Of a stretch of DNA of 64,000 nt, positions 1-9,577 are shown piece by piece (within the stretch, counting starts at the first letter, position 1; every line of letters begins with the position of its first letter). The DNA comes from Halomonas heilongjiangensis (GTDB taxonomy: Bacteria; Pseudomonadota; Gammaproteobacteria; Pseudomonadales; Halomonadaceae), in the NCBI RefSeq assembly GCF_002879645.1, contig NZ_PNRE01000014.1:1-64000 (forward strand), in the 5' to 3' direction. A program made the translations under genes and the position numbers. The notes under the pieces are model-generated. The model worked only from the letters and a program-made list of their open reading frames with translations, searched no databases and was not told the origin of the DNA.

Positions 1-387
1 CCGGAGGAGAAGAAGGCCGCCGAGCACGCTGCCTTCCTGGCCCAGACCAAGCGGCAGGTGACCCTGCTGGGCGTGGGGGGAGCGCTGATGCTGGTGCTGG
101 GCCAGGTGGCGCCGGCGTCCTTCCTGCAGCACTTCATCGTCTTCGCGCTGGCCTGCTTCGTCGGCTTCCAGGTGATCTGGGGCGTCAGTCACTCGTTGCA
201 CACACCGCTGATGGCGGTGACCAACGCGATCTCGGGCATCATCATCCTCGGCGCCATCCTGCAGATCGGCTCGGGTAGCTGGATCGTGGGGGTACTGGCG
301 GCGATCTCGGTGCTGATCGCGACCATCAATATCGTGGGTGGCTTCCTGGTGACACGCCGGATGCTGGCCATGTTCCAGAAATCCTGA
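1..387 (+). CDS. pntA: NAD(P) transhydrogenase alpha subunit, C-terminal part (5' end outside window)
   Basis: The reading frame is open from the first base, so this is the tail of a gene that starts upstream. The visible ~128 residues are a charged linker (EEKKAAEH) followed by three to four hydrophobic helices and the conserved stretch [18 protein letters not shown], which is the membrane domain at the C terminus of PntA. PntA with PntB forms the proton-translocating transhydrogenase that moves hydride between NADH and NADP+ at the inner membrane. pntB follows 16 bp later in the same operon. I cannot see whether the NAD-binding domain is on the same polypeptide (enterobacterial type) or on a separate gene. 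Confidence 0.93.
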   Translation, partial: PEEKKAAEHAAFLAQTKRQVTLLGVGGALMLVLGQVAPASFLQHFIVFALACFVGFQVIWGVSHSLHTPLMAVTNAISGIIILGAILQIGSGSWIVGVLAAISVLIATINIVGGFLVTRRMLAMFQKS

Positions 388-403
388 GCGGCGGAGACAA
401 GAT

Positions 404-1846
404 ATGTTGGGGCAAGGATTCGTTTCTGCCGCGTCGATCGCGGCGAGTGTACTGTTCATCCTCTCGCTGGGGGGGTTGAGCAATCAGGAGAAGGCCAAGC
501 GCGCGGTCTGGTACGGCATCGTCGGCATGGCCGTGGCGGTGTTCTTCACCGCCTTCGGGCCGGGGATCGGCGGCTACTGGTGGATGATCCCGATGATGAT
601 CATCGGTGCGGTGGCCGGCTGGCACGTGGCCAAGCGCGTCGCCATGACCGAGATGCCGCAGCTGGTCGCGGCGCTGCACTCCTTCGTCGGTCTGGCCGCG
701 GTCTTCGTGGCCTGGAACGCCGACCTCGAGCGGCGGCGGGTGCTGGCCGCCCAGGCGCTGGAGGCCGGACAGCAGGAGTTTTCGGCCTTTGCCGCCCTGG
801 TGGCCACCAAGGCTCCCGATGAACTGATGTTCCTCCAGCTCGAGGTGGTGTTCGCCATCTTCATCGGCGCGGTGACCTTCACTGGTTCGGTGATCGCCTT
901 CGGCAAGCTGGCCGGCAAGGTCGACGGGAAGTCCCGCCAACTGCCCGGCGGGCACATGCTCAATGCCGGGGCGGCCGTGCTCTGTCTGGTGCTGGCCATC
1001 GCCTATGTCTCGGGGGCCGGTTTCTGGACCCTGCTGGTGCTGGCGGCACTGTCGTTCTTCATCGGCTGGCACCTGATCATGGGCATCGGCGGGGCCGACA
1101 TGCCGGTGGTGGTGTCGATGCTCAACAGCTATTCGGGCTGGGCGGCGGCGGCCATCGGTTTCACCCTGTCCAACGACCTGCTGATCGTCACCGGTGCCCT
1201 GGTGGGCTCCTCGGGCGCGATTCTCTCCTACATCATGTGCAAGGCGATGAACCGCAACTTCGTCAGCGTCATCCTGGGGGGCTTCGGGGCCGTTCAGGGG
1301 GTCTCTGCCGAGATCGAGGGCGAGCAGGTGGCGATCGACGCCGGTGGCGTGGCCGCGGCGCTCAACGATGCCGACAGCGTGATCATCGTGCCGGGCTATG
1401 GCATGGCGGTGGCCCAGGCGCAGAATGCGGTGAGCGAGCTGGTCCGCAAGCTGCGTAGTGCCGGCAAGGAGGTGCGCTTCGGCATCCATCCGGTGGCCGG
1501 TCGCCTGCCCGGACACATGAACGTGCTGCTGGCCGAAGCCAGGGTGCCCTACGATATCGTGCTGGAGATGGACGAGATCAACGACGACTTTCCCGAGACC
1601 GACGTGGTGATCGTCATCGGCTCCAACGATATCGTCAATCCCGCCGCCGAAGAGGATCCTGGCAGCCCCATCGCCGGCATGCCGGTGTTGAAGGTGTGGG
1701 AGGCCAAGCAGGTGTTCGTCAGCAAGCGCGGTCAGGGCACCGGCTACTCCGGCATCGAGAATCCGCTGTTCTTCAAGGAGAACACCCGGATGTTCTATGG
1801 CGATGCCAGGGCGAGCGTCGACTCCCTGCTGCACCTGATCGACTGA
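404..1846 (+). CDS. pntB: NAD(P) transhydrogenase subunit beta
   Basis: The 480-residue product has the PntB architecture: about eight or nine membrane helices in the first ~270 residues, then a soluble NADP(H)-binding domain III. That domain starts near the [15 protein letters not shown] motif and contains the [23 protein letters not shown] stretch and the [15 protein letters not shown] motif. The length is normal for the family (about 460-480). It partners with the upstream pntA product in the inner membrane to supply NADPH from NADH using the proton gradient. It sits 16 bp downstream of pntA and is followed by a clear hairpin-T-run terminator, so pntAB ends here. Confidence 0.96.
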   Translation: MLGQGFVSAASIAASVLFILSLGGLSNQEKAKRAVWYGIVGMAVAVFFTAFGPGIGGYWWMIPMMIIGAVAGWHVAKRVAMTEMPQLVAALHSFVGLAAVFVAWNADLERRRVLAAQALEAGQQEFSAFAALVATKAPDELMFLQLEVVFAIFIGAVTFTGSVIAFGKLAGKVDGKSRQLPGGHMLNAGAAVLCLVLAIAYVSGAGFWTLLVLAALSFFIGWHLIMGIGGADMPVVVSMLNSYSGWAAAAIGFTLSNDLLIVTGALVGSSGAILSYIMCKAMNRNFVSVILGGFGAVQGVSAEIEGEQVAIDAGGVAAALNDADSVIIVPGYGMAVAQAQNAVSELVRKLRSAGKEVRFGIHPVAGRLPGHMNVLLAEARVPYDIVLEMDEINDDFPETDVVIVIGSNDIVNPAAEEDPGSPIAGMPVLKVWEAKQVFVSKRGQGTGYSGIENPLFFKENTRMFYGDARASVDSLLHLID

Positions 1847-1896
1847 GGCGTTCCGCCCGGGCCGCAGCGCCGGCCCGGGTACGGCTTCACCACGAC

Positions 1897-1919
1897 ACGC
1901 CCCTCGACGGGGCGTTTTT
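1897..1919 (+). terminator. Rho-independent terminator after pntB
   Basis: The arms ACGCCCC (1897-1903) and GGGGCGT (1909-1915) form a perfect 7-bp stem with a 5-nt loop, followed directly by a T run. It lies 50 bp after pntB. A TACAAT hexamer (1923-1928) just after it could be the -10 of gpsA. Confidence 0.85.
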
Positions 1920-1960
1920 CGTTACAATTCATCCTCCAACCTCCACCTTCAGGGGCGACC

Positions 1961-3028
1961 ATGTCAGACGAACCCATGCAAGTGGCGGTGCTCGGCGGCG
2001 GCAGCTTCGGCACCGCCCTGGCCAGCATCGCCGCCGACAACGGGGCCAGGGTGCGGCAGTGGCTGCGCGACCCGGCGCTGGCGGCTCAGATCAATCGTGA
2101 GCACTGCAACGGCCGTTACCTGCCCGATTACGCCATGAATCCCGGCGTAGTGGCCTCCACCGAGATGGCCGAGGTGCTCGAGGGTGCCCAACTGGTGCTG
2201 GTGGCGATTCCCTCCAAGGCCTTCCGCGAAGTGGTGCGCCAGGCGCGGCCCTGGCTGCATGCCGCCCAGATCCTGGTCAGCACCACCAAGGGGATCCAGG
2301 AGGAGGGGTTCAAGCTGATGAGCCAGATCCTCGAGGAGGAAACCGGCTTTCCGCACATCGGGGTGATCTCGGGGCCCAACCTGGCCTCGGAGATCGCCCA
2401 GAAGCAGCTCACCGCCACGGTGATCGCCAGCGATGACCCGGATACCCGCACCTGGGTGCAGACGGCGCTGGGTTGCGACTACTTCCGGGTCTACGCCAGC
2501 AACGACCGCTACGGCGTGGAGCTGGGCGGGGCGCTCAAGAACATCTATGCCATCGCTGCCGGCATGGCGGCGGCGCTGGGCATGGGCGAGAACACCCGCA
2601 GCATGCTGATGACCCGGGCGCTGGCCGAGATGAGCCGTTTCGCCGTGGATCAGGGCGCCAACCCGATGACCTTCCTCGGGCTCGCCGGGGTCGGCGACCT
2701 GATCGTCACCTGTTCGTCGAGCCTGTCGCGCAACTATCGGGTGGGCCAGGCCCTGGGCGAGGGCAGGACCCTGGACGAGGCCGTCGAGGCGCTGGGTCAG
2801 GTGGCGGAAGGGGTCAACACCGTGCGCCTGGTACGCGACAAGGCCCGCCAGGATGGCGTCTACATGCCGCTCGCCGAGGGGCTCTACCAGGTGCTGTTCG
2901 AGGGCGTGCCGGCCCGCGAGATGGCCCGCATGCTGATGCTCGGCGAGCAGAGCAGCGACGTCGAGTTCATCCTCTCCCGCGAGGACGTGCAACAGGCCCA
3001 TCGGGACTCCGGGGGGCAGGATGGCTGA
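1961..3028 (+). CDS. gpsA: Glycerol-3-phosphate dehydrogenase [NAD(P)+]
   Basis: The 355-residue protein reduces dihydroxyacetone phosphate to sn-glycerol-3-phosphate for phospholipid synthesis in the cytoplasm. An N-terminal dinucleotide-binding motif [12 protein letters not shown] lies at about residues 9-20. The conserved STTKGI and [10 protein letters not shown] segments lie in the middle, and the catalytic-lysine region [15 protein letters not shown] in the C-terminal domain. The length is normal, slightly extended at the C terminus. The ATG at 1961 lies ~33 bp after a TACAAT hexamer. The gene overlaps sixA by 8 bp, suggesting coupled translation. Confidence 0.96.
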   Translation: MSDEPMQVAVLGGGSFGTALASIAADNGARVRQWLRDPALAAQINREHCNGRYLPDYAMNPGVVASTEMAEVLEGAQLVLVAIPSKAFREVVRQARPWLHAAQILVSTTKGIQEEGFKLMSQILEEETGFPHIGVISGPNLASEIAQKQLTATVIASDDPDTRTWVQTALGCDYFRVYASNDRYGVELGGALKNIYAIAAGMAAALGMGENTRSMLMTRALAEMSRFAVDQGANPMTFLGLAGVGDLIVTCSSSLSRNYRVGQALGEGRTLDEAVEALGQVAEGVNTVRLVRDKARQDGVYMPLAEGLYQVLFEGVPAREMARMLMLGEQSSDVEFILSREDVQQAHRDSGGQDG

Positions 3029-3503
3029 GCGACTGCTGATCATGCGCCACGGCGAGGCGGCACCGGGCCATCCGGATCCGGAGCGCGTCCTCACCGAGCG
3101 GGGGCGGTGCGAGGCCGCCCGCATGGGGGACTGGTTGGCCGGCCGCGGGGATCTTGCGGTCGCACGCCTGCGCCTGCTGGCGAGCCCCTATGCGCGGGCC
3201 CGGCAGACCGCGGAGCGGGTCGCCGCATCGCTGGGGTGCGAGGTCGAGATCCTGCCGATCCTCACCCCCGACGACTCTCCTGCGGCGGTGGTCGACTGGC
3301 TGCTCGAACACGAGGGTGACGGCCCGATGCTGCTGGTCGGTCATATGCCGTTGGTGGGCGCCCTCACGGGGCTGCTGGTGGAAGGGCGGGCCGATCGAGG
3401 GCGCGGCTTTCCCACCGCTGGCCTGGCCGAGCTCACGGCCGAGGTCTGGGCGGCGGGTTGCGCCAGGCTCGAGCGCTTCACCGCGCCGGCCGACCTCGCC
3501 TAG
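3021..3503 (+). CDS. sixA: Phosphohistidine phosphatase SixA
   Basis: This 160-residue protein is a small histidine-phosphatase (phosphoglycerate mutase-like) enzyme. The catalytic RHG motif is at residues 9-11 (LIMRHGEA), the second arginine in the [11 protein letters not shown] segment, and the second histidine in [10 protein letters not shown]. SixA removes phosphate from phosphohistidine in signalling or PTS proteins (NPr in E. coli). The start overlaps the end of gpsA by 8 bp, and the pair is commonly co-operonic in related bacteria. The 3' end overlaps the end of the convergent permease gene by 4 bp. Confidence 0.9.
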   Translation: MAERLLIMRHGEAAPGHPDPERVLTERGRCEAARMGDWLAGRGDLAVARLRLLASPYARARQTAERVAASLGCEVEILPILTPDDSPAAVVDWLLEHEGDGPMLLVGHMPLVGALTGLLVEGRADRGRGFPTAGLAELTAEVWAAGCARLERFTAPADLA

Positions 3504-4447
3504 ATCAACCCGGCGGCCTTCAGGCCGAAGGCCCCCAGGGTGATGGTCACGCTGGCCATCAGGGTGCTCAGGGCAATGATGTTGGCGGTGAGGGTCGCAT
3601 TGCCGCCCATGGCCTTGGCCATCACGAAGGCGGCCGCCGCCGTGGGGCTGGCGAAGAACAGGAAGAGCACCCCGAGTTCGCGCCCCTCGAAGCCGACCAG
3701 CCAGGCCGCGCCAGTGGCCAGCGCCGGCAGGGCGACCATCTTCATCAGGCTGGTCTCGAAGGCCAGCCCTCCCGACACCTTCACCGAGCGCAGCGACAGG
3801 GTGGCGCCCACGCAGATCAGCGCCAGCGGCAGCGTGAGGGAGGCGAAGTAGCCGGCGGACGTCACCAGCCAGATCGGCAGCTCCACCTCCAGGGCGGCGA
3901 CCGGCACGGCCGCCACCACCGCCAGGATCAGCGGGTTGCGCACGATATGCGTAAAGATGCTGCGCCAGTTCGCGCTGCGTCCCGGCTGATGGCTGGCCAG
4001 CGCCACCACCGAGAAGGCGTTGTAGGTGAGGATCACCACCCCCAGCAGCAATCCTCCTGTCGAGAGCCCCGCCTCGCCATACATGCCGGCCGCCAGCGCC
4101 AGGCCGACGATGCCGCAGTTGCCGCGGAAGGCGCCCTGGATGCAACTGCCCCGATCGGCGTAGGGCACTCTCAGGACGGCCCAGCCCCAGCTCGCCAGGA
4201 AGCTGCACAGGGTGGCCAGGGCGAAGAAGGCCAGCAGGGCCGGGTTGAGGGTGGCATCCAGATCGGCGCGGATGATGCTGAGGAAGATCAGCACCGGCAT
4301 GGTGCCCCGGAACACCAGTTGCGAGGCGGTCGTCACGAAGGCGTAATCGATCCAGGCCAGGCGCCTGAGCAGGTAGCCGATGAACACCATGACGAAGACC
4401 GGCAGGGTGACATTCAGGCTGGCGAGCAGCAGGGCGCCGAGGCTCAT
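3500..4447 (-). CDS. AEC-family (auxin efflux carrier-like) transporter
   Basis: The 315-residue membrane protein has about ten hydrophobic helices in two five-helix halves, typical of the AEC family (members include malonate and malate permeases). Its substrate cannot be read from sequence. I chose the internal ATG at 4447 (MSLGALLLASLN) because GGAG lies 7 bp upstream; two upstream ATGs (4480, 4459) lack a comparable site. It is convergent with sixA and divergent from the aldarate operon, so an organic-acid role is possible but only inferred from position. Confidence 0.85.
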   Translation of the reverse strand: MSLGALLLASLNVTLPVFVMVFIGYLLRRLAWIDYAFVTTASQLVFRGTMPVLIFLSIIRADLDATLNPALLAFFALATLCSFLASWGWAVLRVPYADRGSCIQGAFRGNCGIVGLALAAGMYGEAGLSTGGLLLGVVILTYNAFSVVALASHQPGRSANWRSIFTHIVRNPLILAVVAAVPVAALEVELPIWLVTSAGYFASLTLPLALICVGATLSLRSVKVSGGLAFETSLMKMVALPALATGAAWLVGFEGRELGVLFLFFASPTAAAAFVMAKAMGGNATLTANIIALSTLMASVTITLGAFGLKAAGLI

Positions 4448-4557
4448 GGGGGGCTCCATGTCGAGGTGAGCAGGCGCCATGATACCCCTTAGCCGGCGAA
4501 GCGTCTCCGCACTGGCGGCCTGTCGTGCAACTTTGGTCGTAATTGATGATTCGCCCC

Positions 4558-4607
4558 TTGCCCGGGGTCTCGGAGATGACTAGGTTGTTAGTTGTATGAT
4601 GTATGAC
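4558..4607 (+). promoter_or_regulatory. Promoter and GntR-type operator of the tctCBA-garD-gudD operon
   Basis: A candidate sigma-70 promoter has -35 TTGCCC (4558-4563), a 17-bp spacer and -10 TAGGTT (4581-4586). Five bases later comes TTGTATGATGTATGAC (4592-4607), identical to the site in front of kdgD at 11046-11061, where spacing and surrounding bases are also conserved. A perfect inverted version of the same motif overlaps the promoter of the FadR-type regulator gene at 17909-17922. The position around +1 suits repression relieved by a uronate- or aldarate-derived inducer. This is an inference from repeated sequence and gene context. Confidence 0.75.
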
Positions 4608-4630
4608 AAATAAAGGCTGTCGAGATTCCA

Positions 4631-4764
4631 TGTGATGGCCGGGGCGATTCGACGCCGAGGTCATCTGCCGCCCGGCGGGCAACGTACGTGCGCCCCTGAC
4701 CATGCCCACTTCCGAGGAGCGCCAGCAACTCGAAAAGTTGGTAGGTATCGCCAGGCAACGATAA
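4631..4764 (+). pseudogene. Remnant of a second kdgD (5-keto-4-deoxyglucarate dehydratase) gene
   Basis: Bases 4660-4764 align without gaps to the last 105 bases of the intact kdgD (11934-12038); by my count about 90 of 105 are identical. They encode a C terminus RPAGNVRAPLTMPTSEERQQ, ending LVGIARQR and a stop. Just before it, 4641-4659 matches the kdgD N-terminal GRFDAE codons (18 of 19 bases), joined at GCCGAG. That hexamer occurs in intact kdgD at both 11214-11219 and 11928-11933, so an internal 714-bp deletion between short direct repeats explains the join. A further 34-bp loss upstream puts TGA in frame. The relic lies between the operator and tctC. Confidence 0.85.
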
Positions 4765-4792
4765 ACCCACAATGACGCTGATGAGGTGATGT

Positions 4793-5848
4793 ATGACGAT
4801 ATCCAAGAAGACATTCATAGGTCTGGGGTCGGTGGCCATGATGGCATCGCTGACCTTCGGCGCTGGCATTGCCCAGGCGCAGGATGGTCAGCTGCGTGGC
4901 AACATCCGGGTCGTCATCGGCTCCACGTCCACCGGCGGTGACACTTACCAGAACTCCAGCATCGTGGTGGACAAGCTGGCCGAGCACCTCGACCTCAACA
5001 TGAAGGTCGATGCCGTCGGTGCGAGTTCCGCCTTCCGTACCCTGGATCGAGACTCCCGCGGCAACACCCTGATGATCTTCCATGACCAGTCCTATCTGGG
5101 CCACCTGTATGGTGTTCAGGGCTATAGCGACATCTTCGAGGAGTATACCGTCGGGCCGACAGTGGCCATCAATCCTGGCAATGCCTATCTGGTGCCCAAG
5201 AACTCGCCGTACGAGACCCTCGACGACATCATCGCGGCGGCAGGCAACGGTGAGACCGTGCGGGTGGCGATCCAGCCGGGCGGCGTCTCCGAGATCGGCT
5301 TCAGTGCCCTGAAGAACGCCATTGCCATCGAGCACCCGGGCATGGAAGACAATCTGGTTGCCGTCAATACCGGATCCCAGGCGGACAAGAACCAGCAGCT
5401 CTTCGATGGCCAGGCCGACGTGATCAATGGCACCGTGCAGGCCAACGAGCAGTTCACCCGGCTACCCGAGGACGACCAGAAGGCCATGCGCTTCGTCTGG
5501 TTGACCGCGCGCCAGGATACCATCGAGCAGGCTCCGGAAGAGGGCCTGGGCCAGACCAGCCGCGAGCAGCTGTTGGAGTACGTCGAGCCCAATGTGCACG
5601 TCACCATGGGGGACGACGAGACCTTTACCTTCGATAAGGAGTTCTTCTTCCTCTACAACAAGGATATGGACCCCGGCATTGTCGCGCAGATCGACGAGGC
5701 ACTGGCGGAGATCTATGCCGAGGGCGAGATCCAGGAGGTCCAGAAGAACGCCTTCTTCATTCCCAACTTCAAGCCGTCCGGGGAAGCCTCGGAATACCTC
5801 TACGAAAAGATGTCTCGCTATGAAGAGATCATCGAAAGCATCAAATAG
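4793..5848 (+). CDS. tctC: Tripartite tricarboxylate transporter (TTT) substrate-binding protein
   Basis: The 351-residue periplasmic protein has a clear signal peptide (MTISKKTFIGLGSVAMMASL, cleavage near AQAQD at ~29). The mature part has the TctC-like opening NIRVVIGSTSTGGDTYQNS and a central NPGNAYLVPKNSPYETLDDI segment. It is the extracytoplasmic receptor for the TctB-TctA permease encoded downstream. Because garD and gudD follow in the same transcription unit under the uronate/aldarate operator, galactarate or glucarate is the likely ligand, though this is inference. A hairpin follows the gene, as expected where the binding protein needs more mRNA than the permease. Confidence 0.88.
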   Translation: MTISKKTFIGLGSVAMMASLTFGAGIAQAQDGQLRGNIRVVIGSTSTGGDTYQNSSIVVDKLAEHLDLNMKVDAVGASSAFRTLDRDSRGNTLMIFHDQSYLGHLYGVQGYSDIFEEYTVGPTVAINPGNAYLVPKNSPYETLDDIIAAAGNGETVRVAIQPGGVSEIGFSALKNAIAIEHPGMEDNLVAVNTGSQADKNQQLFDGQADVINGTVQANEQFTRLPEDDQKAMRFVWLTARQDTIEQAPEEGLGQTSREQLLEYVEPNVHVTMGDDETFTFDKEFFFLYNKDMDPGIVAQIDEALAEIYAEGEIQEVQKNAFFIPNFKPSGEASEYLYEKMSRYEEIIESIK

Positions 5849-5857
5849 GCAATTCGG

Positions 5858-5884
5858 ACACCGGTGGCTCAATGCCGCCGGTGT
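5858..5884 (+). terminator. Intercistronic hairpin between tctC and tctB
   Basis: ACACCGG (5858-5864) and CCGGTGT (5878-5884) form a perfect 7-bp stem 10 bp after tctC. There is no T run, so it is more likely an mRNA-stabilising or partially attenuating hairpin than a full terminator. Confidence 0.55.
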
Positions 5885-5953
5885 ATTCGCCGGTAATGAT
5901 CCGCTGCTTGGGAAACGATGGGCAAGGCATCCTTTTCTTATTTCGGAGTCGCC

Positions 5954-6397
5954 ATGGAATCAAGTCTGTCTAATCTGTTAAGTATTTCGATTGATTTCGG
6001 GACCTCCCACCTATTCTTCCCGACGATCATCCACTGGATCATGGCGGTGCTATTCGCCATCATCCTGGCGACGAAATTGGTCCCTTTCATGGCTGCCGTC
6101 AAACGGGGGGAGCGTGCCTTACCCATCGTGGGCGAGCCCATGGATGGCCTGCGTTTCTTCGGTACCCTCGCCCTGCTCGTGGTGTATTTCTACCTGATGG
6201 CCGTGGTGGGAGATATGTTCCCGTATACGGGCTATGGCTTTCTGTTCGTCTCGATACCCTTTGTCTTTCTGATGTCGATGATGTACCTGCATGAGTGGAC
6301 GAAGAAGGCCGTGGTCATCGTGTTGATCAATGCCATTACTGCACCCAGCCTGGCCTGGTTCATCCTGGCCAAGCTGTTCAATATCACCTTGCCGTGA
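5954..6397 (+). CDS. tctB: TTT transporter small membrane subunit
   Basis: The 147-residue protein has four hydrophobic helices (about residues 20-38, 64-82, 92-108 and 118-142), the TctB pattern of a four-helix small permease subunit. It would form the membrane complex with TctA for proton- or sodium-driven uptake of an organic diacid captured by the preceding binding protein. I start it at the ATG at 5954, which has GGAG five bases upstream; an ATG at 5918 adds 12 residues but has no good ribosome site. tctA begins 17 bp after the stop. Confidence 0.85.
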   Translation: MESSLSNLLSISIDFGTSHLFFPTIIHWIMAVLFAIILATKLVPFMAAVKRGERALPIVGEPMDGLRFFGTLALLVVYFYLMAVVGDMFPYTGYGFLFVSIPFVFLMSMMYLHEWTKKAVVIVLINAITAPSLAWFILAKLFNITLP

Positions 6398-6414
6398 CCG
6401 AAGTGAGTGCCACC

Positions 6415-7929
6415 ATGGAATTCCTGTCACTTCTCGATATCACCTTCTTTCTTCTCGCCGGTTTTGGCGCCCTGATCGGCATCATCTTCGGCGCGATTCC
6501 GGGCATGACCGCCACCATGGCAGTGGCGGTCTGCCTGCCATTGACCTACGCCCTTGGGCTCAACCATGGTCTGGCTCTACTGCTGGGCCTCTATGTGGGC
6601 GGTATCTCGGGCGGTATGGTACCGGCAGTCCTGCTCAACATCCCCGGCACGCCATCCTCCATCACCACCACCTTCGATGGCTATCCCATGGCGCAGAAGG
6701 GAGAGGGGGAGAAGGCCCTGCGGGTCTGCGTCATCGCTTCGCTGGTCGGGGGCTTGATCAGTGCCGCCGTGCTCTTCCTGTTTGCTCCCCTGTTGGCGGA
6801 CTTCTCGATCAAGTTCTCCTACGTGGAGAAGTTCCTGATCATTCTGCTGGCCTTGACCGTGATCGCCTCTCTGTCCAGCAACATGCTGATCGGCATCTTC
6901 AGTGGAGTGATAGGCATCTGGCTGAGCCTGATTGGCGACTACAGTATCTCCGATGGCGGCAACGGCAAGACGCGATTGATGTTCGACTTCATGGAGCCCT
7001 TCCTGTTCGAAGGCTTCTCGCTGCTCCCGGTTTTGATCGGCATTTTCGGTATCTCGACCATCCTGCTCGAGGCGGAAAAGGGCGTGAAGAGCGGTTTGAC
7101 GAACGAGCGCGTCAGGATCGGCAAAGGTGTGAGTGCGAACTTTTCTCTGTCGATTTTCAAGGGCCGTCTGACCAACCTGGTGCGATCTTCCTTTATCGGT
7201 ACCTTCGTTGGCATGCTGCCCGGTGTTGGAGGCAGTGCCGCCTCCGTACTGGCCTATACCCAGGAGAAGAACCTGGCGAAGGACTCCTCGCAGATGGGCA
7301 AGGGTGCCCCCCAGGGCCTCATCGCCTCTGAGTCGGCCAACAATGCCCTGACCGGCGGTGCCCTGATTCCACTGCTCTCCCTGGGAATCCCGGGCGACTC
7401 CACCACCGCCGTGCTGATCGGTGCCTTCACTCTCCAGGGTATTCAGGTTGGACCGCTGTTCATTCCCGAGAACACCGAGACCTGGTACGTCATGATGACG
7501 GCGCTGGTGTTTGCCAACTTCGTGATGTTCTTCCTGATGTTCTATGCCATCAAGTACATCGCCAAGGTGGTGCTGGTGCCTAAGCATATCCTCTTCCCGA
7601 TCATCGTGATGATGTGCGTGGTGGGTGCCTACGCCATCAACTACGGCATCATGTTCGATGTCTGGACGCTGCTGATCTTTGGCATCCTGGGCTACCTGAT
7701 CCAGAAGGTGGGCCTGGAGGTCGCACCCCTGATCATCGGCTTCATCCTGGGAAGCCAGGCAGAAATCTACTTCGTCAAGAGCCTCGAGTCGGCTGGAACC
7801 CTGTCGATTTTCTTTACCAAGAGCCCCATCGCGGGGGTGCTGTGGTTGCTGATCCTGGCCTCGGTGATGTTCTCACTCATGATGAGCCTCAAGAGTCGCG
7901 CCAAGCGTCGCCAGGAACTGCTCGGCTGA
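6415..7929 (+). CDS. tctA: TTT transporter large permease subunit
   Basis: The 504-residue protein has about 11-12 membrane helices and the TctA signature stretches [20 protein letters not shown] near the N terminus, [21 protein letters not shown], and the repeat-related [20 protein letters not shown] and [19 protein letters not shown] in the second half. Length fits the family (about 500). It is the main transport channel for the substrate bound by the TctC protein. The ATG at 6415 ([12 protein letters not shown]) is chosen; the frame is open further upstream but overlaps tctB. garD begins 32 bp downstream. Confidence 0.93.
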   Translation: MEFLSLLDITFFLLAGFGALIGIIFGAIPGMTATMAVAVCLPLTYALGLNHGLALLLGLYVGGISGGMVPAVLLNIPGTPSSITTTFDGYPMAQKGEGEKALRVCVIASLVGGLISAAVLFLFAPLLADFSIKFSYVEKFLIILLALTVIASLSSNMLIGIFSGVIGIWLSLIGDYSISDGGNGKTRLMFDFMEPFLFEGFSLLPVLIGIFGISTILLEAEKGVKSGLTNERVRIGKGVSANFSLSIFKGRLTNLVRSSFIGTFVGMLPGVGGSAASVLAYTQEKNLAKDSSQMGKGAPQGLIASESANNALTGGALIPLLSLGIPGDSTTAVLIGAFTLQGIQVGPLFIPENTETWYVMMTALVFANFVMFFLMFYAIKYIAKVVLVPKHILFPIIVMMCVVGAYAINYGIMFDVWTLLIFGILGYLIQKVGLEVAPLIIGFILGSQAEIYFVKSLESAGTLSIFFTKSPIAGVLWLLILASVMFSLMMSLKSRAKRRQELLG

Positions 7930-7961
7930 GCATCGCTGCAGGCATAACGAAGAGGAAGCCA

Positions 7962-9524
7962 ATGAGCCCTTTCGAAGGCAAGATCATCCAGGTCCATCCC
8001 GACGACAACGTTGCTATCGTGGTCGGTGCGGCGGGCCTCGCCGAGGGCCAGGCACTGGGCGATGGCCTGGTCGCGACTGGCCGGATACCCCAGGGGCACA
8101 AGCTGGCCCTCACGGCTATCGCCGTCGATGACCCCATCATCCGCTACGGCGAGGTCATCGGCACTGCCGTGGCTGCCATTGCCCGGGGCGAGCACGTCGA
8201 CGAAGCCAAGGTGCGGCTGCCCCAGGCGCCGACCCTGGGCGACCTACCGCTTGCCACTCGGCCGGCCCCGGTTCTCGAACCGCTCGAGGGCTATACCTTC
8301 GAGGGGTTCCGCAATCCGGATGGCAGCGTGGGCACCAGGAACGTGTTGGGCATCACTACCAGCGTGCAGTGCGTAGCCGGTACGGTGGATTACGTGGTGG
8401 GGCGTATCAAGCGTGAGCTGCTGCCTCGTTATCCCAACGTCGACGACGTGGTGGGGCTCAACCACAGCTATGGTTGCGGGGTCGCCATCAATGCGCCTGC
8501 CGCCATCGTGCCGATTCGTACGCTCAAGAACATCGCCTTGAACCCCAACTTCGGCAATGAGGTGATGGTCATCGGCCTGGGCTGCGAGAAGCTGCAACCC
8601 TCTACCCTGCTCGACGACCGCCCCGTCAGGATCTACGAGAACACCGAGGCGGCGGACCCCGAGGCCAATGTGCTGAGCCTGCAGGACGCTTCCTTCCAGG
8701 GCTTCGGCGAGATGGTCGAGGGCATCATGGCCATGGCCGAACGCCACCTCGAGCGCCTGAATCGCCGACGCCGCGAGACCTGCCCGGCGTCCGAGCTGAG
8801 GGTGGGCATGCAGTGTGGCGGCAGTGACGCCTTCTCTGGGGTCACCGCTAACCCTGCCGTGGGCTTTGCCACCGATCTGATCGTACGCGCCGGTGGCAGC
8901 GTGATGTTCTCCGAGGTCACCGAGGTGCGCGATGCCATCCACCTGCTGACGCCTCGTGCCATCGATGAGGAAGTGGGGAGGGCGCTCATCGAACAGATGG
9001 CGTGGTACGACGACTATCTCTCTCAGGGGCAGGCCGATCGCAGCGCGAACCCTTCCCCCGGCAACAAGAAAGGGGGCCTCTCCAACGTCGTCGAGAAGGC
9101 GCTGGGATCGGTCGTCAAGTCCGGCAGCTCACCCATCGTGGACGTCATCGGCCCCGGTGAACGACTGCGCCGCAAGGGACTGACCTTCGCCGCCACGCCG
9201 GCGAGTGATTTCATCTGCGGCACCCTGCAACTGGCGGCCGGCATGAATCTGCAGGTGTTCACCACCGGCCGTGGCACCCCCTATGGCCTGTCGATGGTGC
9301 CGGTGCTCAAGGTCTCCACCAATTCGCAGCTGGGGCGGCGCTGGCACGACATCATCGACCTGGATGCGGGGCGCATCGCCACCGGTGACGCCAGCATCGA
9401 GGAGGTGGGCTGGGAGCTGTTCCAGCTGATCCTCGACGTGGCGAGCGGGCGTCAGCAGGCTGCGGCCGACCGGCTCGGCATTCACAACGATCTGGTGCTG
9501 TTCAATCCGGCACCCGTGACCTGA
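7962..9524 (+). CDS. garD: Galactarate dehydratase
   Basis: This 520-residue enzyme dehydrates meso-galactarate to 5-keto-4-deoxy-D-glucarate. It has the two-part structure of the family: an N-terminal SAF domain (residues ~1-80, with [11 protein letters not shown] and [23 protein letters not shown]) and a C-terminal UxaA-type domain with [70 protein letters not shown] and [13 protein letters not shown]. From memory it matches E. coli GarD closely along its length (520 versus 523). The ATG at 7962 follows AAGAGGAAG. gudD follows, and the product of both enzymes feeds KdgD encoded 1.6 kb away. Confidence 0.96.
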   Translation: MSPFEGKIIQVHPDDNVAIVVGAAGLAEGQALGDGLVATGRIPQGHKLALTAIAVDDPIIRYGEVIGTAVAAIARGEHVDEAKVRLPQAPTLGDLPLATRPAPVLEPLEGYTFEGFRNPDGSVGTRNVLGITTSVQCVAGTVDYVVGRIKRELLPRYPNVDDVVGLNHSYGCGVAINAPAAIVPIRTLKNIALNPNFGNEVMVIGLGCEKLQPSTLLDDRPVRIYENTEAADPEANVLSLQDASFQGFGEMVEGIMAMAERHLERLNRRRRETCPASELRVGMQCGGSDAFSGVTANPAVGFATDLIVRAGGSVMFSEVTEVRDAIHLLTPRAIDEEVGRALIEQMAWYDDYLSQGQADRSANPSPGNKKGGLSNVVEKALGSVVKSGSSPIVDVIGPGERLRRKGLTFAATPASDFICGTLQLAAGMNLQVFTTGRGTPYGLSMVPVLKVSTNSQLGRRWHDIIDLDAGRIATGDASIEEVGWELFQLILDVASGRQQAAADRLGIHNDLVLFNPAPVT

Positions 9525-9577
9525 GGCCAACCATGACCTCTCCCGATTGGCCCGATTATCCAAGAGGCAAGAGACAG

